NCBI GenBank assembly: GCA_038230895.1
Contig: JBBRMJ010000006.1
Coordinates: 1-63,924 of the forward strand
Direction of reading: 5' to 3'
DNA length: 63,924 bases
Source: JAJXTN01 sp038230895
GTDB taxonomy: Bacteria; Patescibacteriota; Saccharimonadia; Saccharimonadales; UBA4665
Shown here: positions 35,280 through 41,465 of the stretch, piece after piece
Numbering within the stretch: position 1 is the stretch's first letter
Layout of the letters: each line of letters opens with the position of its first letter
The notes under the pieces: model-generated
Database searches by the model: none
Told to the model about the DNA's origin: nothing
Seen by the model: only the letters and a program-made list of their open reading frames with translations
Translations under genes and position numbers: made by a program

Positions 35280-35954
35280 ATGGCAGAGACAGATAGACAG
35301 GTACAATCACCAATCGGAGAAGCGACTCATCTACCAGGCGTGGTGATTGCCCCGGGCAGTTCAATCGCGCCAGACAGTACAGTGACTGTCATGCAATCAG
35401 TAGCTACCGAGAAAGTCGTCGCCCCAGAAGTTAGTCCGTCTACAAGTGTATCGGATGTAGCTGATTACCAAGACATGCCCCGGGTACACCAAGACGGTGG
35501 GACTGTTTCGTGGACTGCTTCGGAATTTATCGCCCACCACAAGACGGCAGGGTGGTATGCAGTCCTCGCAGCGGTCACAATCGTTATCGCCGGCTTACTC
35601 TCTCTGTTGACTCACGCAATTATATCGGGCGTGGTGATTGCGGTCGGTGGTATTGCCATGGCTTCATTCGCGGGCCGGAAGCCACGGCAGCTTGATTACC
35701 AACTGGATGAGAGTAGTCTGAGCATTTCAGGTCGCTCATACCCACTGTCAAGCTTTCGCTCCTATGCGGTCGTGCCAGAAGGAGCTCTCATCAGTATTAT
35801 ATTTATGCCATTGAAGCGATTTGCACCAATCACCACTGTTTATTTCGCGCCCGAGGACGAAGAACAGATCTTCACGATTTTATCCGTTCAGTTACCGTTT
35901 GAAGACTATAGCCACGATTTTATTGATAATCTGATGCACCGCATTCGATTTTAG
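35280..35954 (+). CDS. Conserved two-helix membrane protein, PH-like domain, unknown function
   Basis: The start at ATG 35280 is favoured because a TACAAT box ends 7 bases before it; the open frame reaches back to 35232. The 224-residue protein has a polar N-terminus (about 1-95), two membrane helices (about 98-118 and 121-138), then a beta-rich C-domain (LDYQLDESSLSISGRSYPLSSFRSYAVV ... VYFAPEDEEQIFTIL) like bacterial PH domains. Similar proteins are common in Patescibacteria; no function is known to me. A GC-rich hairpin follows. Confidence 0.75.
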   Translation: MAETDRQVQSPIGEATHLPGVVIAPGSSIAPDSTVTVMQSVATEKVVAPEVSPSTSVSDVADYQDMPRVHQDGGTVSWTASEFIAHHKTAGWYAVLAAVTIVIAGLLSLLTHAIISGVVIAVGGIAMASFAGRKPRQLDYQLDESSLSISGRSYPLSSFRSYAVVPEGALISIIFMPLKRFAPITTVYFAPEDEEQIFTILSVQLPFEDYSHDFIDNLMHRIRF

Positions 35955-35964
35955 TCAGTCGAAA

Positions 35965-35984
35965 GCCGCCGATGAGTCGGCGGC
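35965..35984. terminator. GC-rich hairpin between convergent genes
   Basis: GCCGCCGA-TGAG-TCGGCGGC is a perfect 8-base stem with a 4-base loop between the membrane-protein gene and the 42-residue ORF that converges on it. There is no T tract, so its role as a terminator is only probable. Confidence 0.5.
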
Positions 35985-36017
35985 GGCATCCTTCATTACC
36001 AAGCTCGTAGATAAGGC

Positions 36018-36146
36018 CTAGGAGCGCCCGTCGCGCTCTTTGCGATAGAGCTTACGTTCCATTCGAGTTATGAACTCATGCTTGGCTTGTTTGGCATCCC
36101 ATTTTTCAAATTCGTTCATGAGGGCTTCGGCGTCGTCGTTTGACAT
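36018..36146 (-). CDS. Small acidic/basic helical protein, 42 residues
   Basis: Too short for usual gene calling but well supported: ATG at 36146 follows AAAAGGAGAG at ribosome-site distance, and the 42 residues (MSNDDAEALMNEFEKWDAKQ...) form a charged amphipathic helix pattern ending KLYRKERDGRS. No membrane segment. Function unknown. It is one of the few genes in the window with a strong Shine-Dalgarno site, so it is probably well translated. Confidence 0.65.
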   Translation of the reverse strand: MSNDDAEALMNEFEKWDAKQAKHEFITRMERKLYRKERDGRS

Positions 36147-36288
36147 AGTACTCTCCTTTTAGTTTGTAATCGCTATTATTATGCTTATGCCTTGAGGGAA
36201 GCTGTAAATATTTTTACAAATTGCGCCGCCCAGTGGATAAACAAGGGAGAGTATGCTGTAATGACTGTACGACAAGTGGCCACTCGCT

Positions 36289-37203
36289 ATGAACCCCCAA
36301 AAACTCATCCAAAAACTCGACACCCTGCAACGGAGACACCACTTCACGGCCTTTAGTTACGCCGTTATGAAGCGTTACGGCGAACATCAGGCGGGCTACC
36401 AAGCGGCGCTGCTCACCTACTATGCCTTCCTGTCGTTATTCCCGTTACTATTGGTGCTCACCACGTTCACGCAGATTATCGCTGGCTCGCACCCAGCCCT
36501 GCAGGCCAAGGTCGTCAACGCTGTTGCCAGTTATTTCCCGGTCATTGGCAACCAACTGTCAGCCCACGTTCACAGTTTGCACAAGAGTGGCTTGGCATTG
36601 GTGATCGGTAGCTTGTTCCTCGTCTACGGTACTCGCGGTGTGGCAGCGGCTTTCCGCTACGGTGTTAATACTATCTGGCATGTTCCGCAGAGCGAGCAGC
36701 CCGGTTTCCCGCAGTCGGCGTTGCAGAACCTCGCTATCGTACTGGCTGGTGGTCTTGGTCTGACGGCCGCCGCAATCGTGACAGGTGCAGTGGCTGCTAG
36801 CTTTAGTGGGGTGGGCGCCCACCTATTGGCCGGGGTCATAAATGTGGGCATTCTCTTCGGCTTGTTTAGTTTCATATTGCAACGTAGTTTACCTCGTCGC
36901 ATCCCGGTTCGTGATAAACACACAACTGCCTTGACTGCAGCGATCGGTTTGGTCGTCCTACAGCTTGCCGGCGGCTATATCCTCGCTCGTGTTTTCAAAA
37001 ATCTTGACGCATTGTACAGCTACTTTGCATTGTCACTGGGCTTATTATTTTGGGTCTACTTACAGGCGCAGGTCTTGTATTATGCGGTGGAGATATCGGC
37101 CGTTCATAGCCAGAAGCTCTGGCCACGAAGTCTGACCGGTCAGCATCTGACCGAAGCTGATACGCGTTTAAAAGCCAATGCACTGAAGCCTACAGGCAAC
37201 TAG
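36289..37203 (+). CDS. YihY/BrkB-family membrane protein
   Basis: The 304-residue protein has six or so membrane helices and the family landmarks YQAALLTYYAFLSLFPLLLVL (about 37-57), a glycine-rich VIGSLFLVYGTRGVAAAFRYGVN, and a last segment ALSLGLLFWVYLQAQVLYYAVEI. YihY/BrkB proteins were once called ribonuclease BN but are membrane proteins of uncertain role, possibly transporters. Its stop overlaps a small gene on the other strand by 3 bases. Confidence 0.9.
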   Translation: MNPQKLIQKLDTLQRRHHFTAFSYAVMKRYGEHQAGYQAALLTYYAFLSLFPLLLVLTTFTQIIAGSHPALQAKVVNAVASYFPVIGNQLSAHVHSLHKSGLALVIGSLFLVYGTRGVAAAFRYGVNTIWHVPQSEQPGFPQSALQNLAIVLAGGLGLTAAAIVTGAVAASFSGVGAHLLAGVINVGILFGLFSFILQRSLPRRIPVRDKHTTALTAAIGLVVLQLAGGYILARVFKNLDALYSYFALSLGLLFWVYLQAQVLYYAVEISAVHSQKLWPRSLTGQHLTEADTRLKANALKPTGN

Positions 37204-37277
37204 TACATCAGGTATTGACGCCACCATGTGCGGCTGTGGGCTGAAACCTTGCGGCGGGCCATTTCTTTGCTTTGCAT
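37200..37277 (-). CDS. Very small basic protein, 25 residues
   Basis: ATG at 37277 follows GGGAGGAG by 8 bases, a strong ribosome site, and opens a 25-residue frame MQSKEMARRKVSAHSRTWW... ending LMY. The peptide is basic with a WW pair and could bind RNA or membranes. Its stop overlaps that of the convergent YihY gene. The case rests only on the ribosome site and clean frame, so it may not be real. Confidence 0.45.
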   Translation of the reverse strand: MQSKEMARRKVSAHSRTWWRQYLMY

Positions 37278-37364
37278 AACTGTGACTCCTCCCGTGAGTT
37301 ATAGTCTAAGCATAGCGGTATGACCTGAAAGAACGCTGTTAATATTCTTACAACGATTAAGAAG

Positions 37365-37772
37365 TTATTTTTTATCTGCTTTGAGTAATGTGACGAGTTC
37401 GTTTATCAGCTTGAGCTGGCGTTCATTGATTTCCATCAGTTCTTTGACTTCTTTCTCGGCCCGGACGTTCGTATCATAATCATGTTTCGCCATGGCTGCG
37501 CTGATGGCATCTTGACGCTTAGCAGCAATCAACAGGATCGCACCTTGCAAGCCAGCTAACATCGACAGGAAGAGGTTCAGGAGGATAAAGGGGAATTTAT
37601 CCCAATGCTCGATGCCGTGGACAGAATTCAAGATGGCCCAAGCGACCATAAACGCCAAGAATGATAGTACAAAGGCCCAGCTGCCCATGCCATTACGCAT
37701 ACGGTCGGCGGCGCGTTCGCCGGTGGTCAGATGGTCTTTATGTTCTTTGTGCCAATCAAGCGGCGATTCCAT
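37365..37772 (-). CDS. DUF1003 family membrane protein
   Basis: The 135 residues from ATG 37772 include two membrane helices (AFVLSFLAFMVAWAILN and FPFILLNLFLSMLAGLQGAILLIAA) and the DUF1003 tail AKRQDAISAAMAKHDYDTNVRAEKEV, then a helical end. I prefer this start over the longer frame (to 37802) because TATACT (37785-37780) lies 7 bases before it. The function of the family is not known. Confidence 0.88.
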   Translation of the reverse strand: MESPLDWHKEHKDHLTTGERAADRMRNGMGSWAFVLSFLAFMVAWAILNSVHGIEHWDKFPFILLNLFLSMLAGLQGAILLIAAKRQDAISAAMAKHDYDTNVRAEKEVKELMEINERQLKLINELVTLLKADKK

Positions 37773-37855
37773 GATTCGCAGTATAGCATAAGCGTCAGCC
37801 ACCCGGGACAGGAGGATTATTCAGTTAACTAATTGGTTAACTATAGCAGGGGATC

Positions 37856-38485
37856 TTAAGTGCCGGAACGAATAATCGGTGCGGCTCTGAGATGCTCATT
37901 GGATTCTATTTGGTCAACGAGACACTGCACCACCGCGGCTCGTGGAATCACTGCCCACAACGGCGCTAACTCCCCTGTTAGATGATAGTTGGTTCGTTTA
38001 CTTTTGGTCATTACTGGTGACCGGATGCATGTCCAGTCTAATCCACTCTCAGCAAGCAATGACAACTGCCCTTCCCCGTCAGCTAATATCTTCGCTGCGC
38101 CCAATGCCAACAGCTTATGAATGGCCTTATCTAAGCCATTTGGCTGGTCACCAGACCACAGCGCCCCTGCGCCAGTAACGGTAATAATGCGCCGAATCCC
38201 CTGTTGTTTCATGACCGGAAGAATGTTGCGCACTCCAGTCGTGACGATATCCTTCGACTTGGTGTGCCAACTACCCAACGTACTGATGACGGCCTGACTC
38301 CCCTGCACCGCTTCCGCCACCTTAGCTGCGTCGCTAATTTCCCCGCTCACCACTCGCACGCGGTCATCATCAGCGAACGGGTTACTCCGATGGACGAACA
38401 CCGTCACTTCATACCTACGCGCCAATGCCAGAGCGACAACTTGCCGACCAACCTTACCTGAAGCTCCAAAAACAGTGATACGCAT
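37856..38485 (-). CDS. NAD(P)-binding protein, NmrA/SDR-a5-like
   Basis: The 209-residue protein starts MRITVFGASGKVGRQVV, a Rossmann strand with the GxxGxxG motif, followed by VVSGEISDAAKVAEAVQGSQAVISTLG and RIITVTGAGAL, as in atypical short-chain dehydrogenases that bind NAD(P) (NmrA, flavin reductase-like). The open frame reaches 38644, but the Rossmann start is at 38485 and TATACT (38498-38493) lies 7 bases before it. It lacks the classic Tyr-x3-Lys pair, so it may sense or bind cofactor. Substrate unknown. Confidence 0.85.
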   Translation of the reverse strand: MRITVFGASGKVGRQVVALALARRYEVTVFVHRSNPFADDDRVRVVSGEISDAAKVAEAVQGSQAVISTLGSWHTKSKDIVTTGVRNILPVMKQQGIRRIITVTGAGALWSGDQPNGLDKAIHKLLALGAAKILADGEGQLSLLAESGLDWTCIRSPVMTKSKRTNYHLTGELAPLWAVIPRAAVVQCLVDQIESNEHLRAAPIIRSGT

Positions 38486-38530
38486 GAGCTTTAGTATAAC
38501 TGATAGGATAGCGGACCCTGTCCTTATCCA

Positions 38531-38634
38531 GTCAGGCTTTCTCGAAGTAAACTTCTGCGAGAGCCTGACTTCCGCCGAACCTACGACTACGATATTTTCC
38601 TGCGGAAAATCTCTGTCGTAGAACCGAAGCCTGA
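38531..38634. repeat. Structured intergenic element with nested hairpins
   Basis: Hairpin 1 spans 38531-38569: GTCAGGC and GCCTGAC enclose TCTCG/CGAGA and GAAGT/ACTTC. Hairpin 2 spans 38581-38621: CTACGAC/GTCGTAG enclosing ATTTTCC-TGC-GGAAAAT. A third copy of the outer arm, AAGCCTGAC, follows at 38626-38634 and can pair with GTCAGGCTT at 38531. No coding frame fits. It could be a small structured RNA or a miniature palindromic repeat. Confidence 0.5.
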
Positions 38635-38638
38635 CGAG

Positions 38639-38684
38639 CACCAAATTAAAAATCCCTCGTATTTGAGGGATTTTTAATTTGGTG
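38639..38684 (-). terminator. Terminator fused to the tRNA-Arg CCA end
   Basis: A 20-base perfect stem (38639-38658 with 38665-38684) closes over a 6-base loop. On the transcript it starts with the last bases of the tRNA, including CCA, and contains an A run in the first arm and a T run in the second, so it can work in both directions. Confidence 0.8.
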
Positions 38685-38756
38685 TACCCGATAGGATTCG
38701 AACCTACGACCTTTGGCTCCGCAAGCCAACGCTCTATCCAGCTGAGCTACGGGTAC
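38680..38756 (-). tRNA. tRNA-Arg (anticodon GCG)
   Basis: On the minus strand the arms GTACCCG and CGGGTAC pair, followed by discriminator A and encoded CCA. D arm TAGCTCAGCTGGATAGAGC, anticodon stem TTGGC/GCCAA with loop TTGCGGA giving GCG (reads CGC), T arm GTAGGTTCGAATCCTAT. All parts are normal for a class I tRNA. Confidence 0.95.
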
Positions 38757-38854
38757 TTATTTACAATTTTGCAACAGGGGTAAGTTTATCATATAACACC
38801 TTTGAATGCCAGACCTGCTCATCGCGTACTCCATCTGTTAAAATATTCAATTAC

Positions 38855-38980
<126 letters not shown>

Positions 38981-39034
38981 GGTTGATAGGAAGTGGTGAT
39001 AGCGCTCCAGGGTTCGGTGGACGAGCAGCACAAG

Positions 39035-39058
39035 AATATCCATGCTAGCATGGATATT
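39035..39058. repeat. Perfect 24-base palindrome
   Basis: AATATCCATGCT followed directly by AGCATGGATATT is a perfect palindrome without loop. It is flanked by GAGCAGC on both sides in the same orientation (39023-39029 and 39061-39067). It lies between tRNA-Ser (CGA) and a duplicated tRNA 3' end, so it may be a recombination site or the remnant of a small element. Confidence 0.6.
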
Positions 39059-39096
39059 ATGAGCAGCGTAGGTAGGAGTGCGGCAAGCCGCGCGCT

Positions 39097-39114
39097 ATCC
39101 CTCCCTCTCCGCCA
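39097..39114 (+). repeat. Duplicated 3' end of a tRNA-Ser gene
   Basis: ATCCCTCCCTCTCCGCCA repeats the last 18 bases of tRNA-Ser (CGA) at 38927-38944, 152 bases further on, without the rest of the gene. The bases that follow (AGT) match tRNA-Ser (GCT) instead. Such a partial copy is what an integration event at a tRNA end, or a deletion between tRNA genes, leaves behind. Confidence 0.65.
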
Positions 39115-39133
39115 AGTTTGCTAGAATACCAGT

Positions 39134-39472
39134 ATGACGACCGATAAACTCGATTTATTCTTACAAAAGGTTGCCGGCATCGGCGCTTCGACCTTTAATC
39201 TATTCGGTACGAACCTGCCGGGGATGGGTGGCAGTGCAGCTGGTGGTTTTGGCACCGGAGCCAACTCCGATGTCACCGATAAACTGGCTCGCAATGCCAT
39301 AGCTTTCGCCACCGCCTATCGTAACCCGAGTGTCGGCCGGGAGACGTTGCAGCGACTGTCCGATATTGTTGAGGGCCAGTTAATGGCTGAACACGCGCTG
39401 TCGAACCTGAACGACAAAGAACTCGAAGCCTTGGTTGACGAATTACACGACCTCTTAGATCAGCGCGCCTAA
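39134..39472 (+). CDS. Small soluble protein of unknown function
   Basis: The 112-residue protein has an N-terminal helix (LDLFLQKVAGIGASTFNLF), a Gly/Ala-rich middle (PGMGGSAAGGFGTGAN) and a charged helical C-terminus (LMAEHALSNLNDKELEALVDELHDLLDQRA). I recognise no domain. TAGAAT at 39122-39127 lies 6 bases before the ATG. It is followed after 2 bases by the EVE-domain gene, so the two may be co-transcribed. Confidence 0.65.
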   Translation: MTTDKLDLFLQKVAGIGASTFNLFGTNLPGMGGSAAGGFGTGANSDVTDKLARNAIAFATAYRNPSVGRETLQRLSDIVEGQLMAEHALSNLNDKELEALVDELHDLLDQRA

Positions 39473-39474
39473 TC

Positions 39475-39891
39475 ATGACACGTTTCTTTATTGGTGTAGT
39501 TTCCAAGGACCACGTTCAGCGCGGCATAAAATTGGGCATCGCCCAGATTGGCCATGGTAAACGGTCGGGCTTGGCACGAATGCACCAAGGCGACTGGCTG
39601 ATTTATTACTCACCGAAGTTATCCCTGGATTCCAAGACCCCCCTACAGGCTTTCACGGCTATCGGACAGATGGCGGACGACGACATCTACCAAGTCAACG
39701 AGTCGCCCAGCTTTCAGCCGTTTCGTCGCAACGTGCAGTACTTGCCGGCCAACGATGCGCCGATTGGACCACTCATTGGCGATCTGGAATTTATTAAGAA
39801 CAAACAGTCGTGGGGCTACGTGTTCAGATTCGGGTTAGTAGAAATTTCAGAGACAGATTATGAGTTGATCAAAAACGCGATGGTTGGCTAA
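39475..39891 (+). CDS. EVE domain protein (UPF0310/YTH-like fold)
   Basis: The 138 residues show the EVE pattern: MTRFFIGVVSKDHVQRGIKLGIAQIGHGK, RMHQGDWLIYYSPKL (the GD.L..Y strand), AFTAIGQMADD and YVFRFGLVEIS at the end. EVE domains relate to PUA/YTH folds and bind modified bases in RNA or DNA. In some bacteria they are tied to DNA restriction of modified phage DNA, but here there is no nuclease next to it. It probably binds a modified nucleotide; target unknown. Confidence 0.85.
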   Translation: MTRFFIGVVSKDHVQRGIKLGIAQIGHGKRSGLARMHQGDWLIYYSPKLSLDSKTPLQAFTAIGQMADDDIYQVNESPSFQPFRRNVQYLPANDAPIGPLIGDLEFIKNKQSWGYVFRFGLVEISETDYELIKNAMVG

Positions 39892-41106
39892 CTACTGGAT
39901 AAGACGTGGTCGTTTCGGCGGGCTGCTGACGGGCTTAGCCGGCAGTTTAGGGGCGGTAGTTGGTTTGGTAGTCGATGGACCAGTCACGTCCATAACTGGT
40001 CGTCGGCGGGCTGTCTGAGCAGTGTTGGCTGTATCGGTACCAACTCCTAAGGTAGCTCCCTCGTCAGGGGTGTTTGCTGAATGCGTTTTTCCACCTCGAT
40101 GCTTGGTGAGGGTCATCGTTATTATGATGACGATTGCCACCACGATGAAGCCAACCCCAACGTAGAGGTTCAGGTTTACAAGGTGAGACTCCACGAGCTT
40201 GGCAAAATTCATCAAGGCATGCTGGATGTCACCAATACTGCTCGTATTGAAAGCCTTCTTCTCCGCCTCTTTTAGCGCGGTGTCAGCTAGGAATTTGCTC
40301 GCAACCAAGACTAGGCCGACCAGGCTGAAAACTACTGCGACACGACGCAGTCCTTTGCGCTTCCGACTTGAGATAAATACGATACCCAGCACGCAGAGCA
40401 GTGCCGCCCCAGCAAATACGAAAGGTGATTTGGTAGCGGCCTGATAAACTCGTGGGGCTTTGGCCAGCTTCGTGTAGTACGGTTGGCTGTTGGCTTTGCC
40501 ATTTGGGTTAATAGTGGTGGCAGTGATCACTGGGTTACTCAAGAAGCCATCACCGGTGGCAATCATTTGAGTCACTTGAGCTCCCTCGGTCTGGGCATTT
40601 AGATTTGAAGGCCGGCAGGTGATGGTTAGGGGGTCAGAGTTGGCAGACAAGGCAGCGACTTGGGCAGCTGTACAGATCGGTAAGCCCGCGAGACGCATGG
40701 TCACATAATGGCCGACTTCCTGGGCGAAACTTAGCTTCGCGCCACTTAAATCGATACTGAAATTAGGAGTTGGGATTTTACCCTGTAACCACTGGTAGTT
40801 GTTCTCAAGCACCACATTAACGTCCTTTTGGAGTAATGCAGGTGGGAAGGCGGCTTTAGCAGCTTGCTGGACAGCCACATCACTCAGTGAGACACCATTG
40901 GAGCCGCCATTATTCGTCGACTTCTGGGCCTGGGAGACGGCAGTGCTGATAACTCCGCTATATAGCCCGCTTTGGCTCAGCCAGGTTTCTAGCTTATCCG
41001 GCTTGGCCAGATTACTATTTACGCTGGCGGCAAATGTACCGAAGAGGAGGGTGACGAACAGAATCAGCGATAATAGATACACAACCCCGTTTCGCAACCA
41101 AATCAT
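39892..41106 (-). CDS. Multi-pass membrane protein with disordered tail, unknown
   Basis: The 404-residue protein has an N-terminal membrane helix (VVYLLSLILFVTLLFGTFAAS), an outer domain of about 190 residues with two Cys (LPICTAAQ, TITCRPS), three more membrane helices (about 223-241, 250-268 and 310-335), and a Pro/Thr-rich basic cytoplasmic tail. I do not recognise a family. The TACAAT box at 41118-41113 is 6 bases before the ATG. The outer domain between the first and second helices could bind a ligand or a wall component. Confidence 0.72.
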   Translation of the reverse strand: MIWLRNGVVYLLSLILFVTLLFGTFAASVNSNLAKPDKLETWLSQSGLYSGVISTAVSQAQKSTNNGGSNGVSLSDVAVQQAAKAAFPPALLQKDVNVVLENNYQWLQGKIPTPNFSIDLSGAKLSFAQEVGHYVTMRLAGLPICTAAQVAALSANSDPLTITCRPSNLNAQTEGAQVTQMIATGDGFLSNPVITATTINPNGKANSQPYYTKLAKAPRVYQAATKSPFVFAGAALLCVLGIVFISSRKRKGLRRVAVVFSLVGLVLVASKFLADTALKEAEKKAFNTSSIGDIQHALMNFAKLVESHLVNLNLYVGVGFIVVAIVIIITMTLTKHRGGKTHSANTPDEGATLGVGTDTANTAQTARRRPVMDVTGPSTTKPTTAPKLPAKPVSSPPKRPRLIQ

Positions 41107-41198
41107 GAGCTTATTGTAGTCGATAGCCGTGAAATTCTATACATTATTTATTCAGCTTATGCTTACTAGTCCACTTCATGGTGCGTTACACTGGCTAT

Positions 41199-41465
41199 AT
41201 GTTTATCGCAACTACCACCGCCAATGGCTTCTTCGGTAACGTCATGCTGGCCTGGTCAATCGCCTTTCTGGGCGGCAGCGTATTACTTCTTATCTGGGCG
41301 CTCGCGATCTGGCATGTTATGCGCTTCCCTGATGTTCCCCGTCGCCGTTTCTGGTTATTGGCGACCATCTTTCCACCCCTGCTAGGCGCCATTATCTACT
41401 ATTTCTTCGTCCTCCTCCCCTACAACCGCTCCCACCCCTACAAGAAACCCAAGAAGCGGACTTAA
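41199..41465 (+). CDS. Small membrane protein, PLDc_N-like
   Basis: Starting at ATG 41199 (TACACT ends 6 bases before it; frame open from 41178) the protein has 88 residues with two membrane helices (WSIAFLGGSVLLLIWALAIWHVM and RRFWLLATIFPPLLGAIIYYFFVLLP) and the PRRRFWLLATIFPPLLGAIIYYFF pattern of PLDc_N domains, which occur alone or before cardiolipin synthases. A basic tail (YKKPKKRT) follows. Function unknown. Its end overlaps the SGNH gene's end by 4 bases. Confidence 0.72.
   Translation: MFIATTTANGFFGNVMLAWSIAFLGGSVLLLIWALAIWHVMRFPDVPRRRFWLLATIFPPLLGAIIYYFFVLLPYNRSHPYKKPKKRT

Noticed and set aside
38486..38644. N-terminal extension of the dehydrogenase-like gene
   Set aside because: The Rossmann start and the -10 box place the real start at 38485; the extension is only the open frame through the hairpin element.
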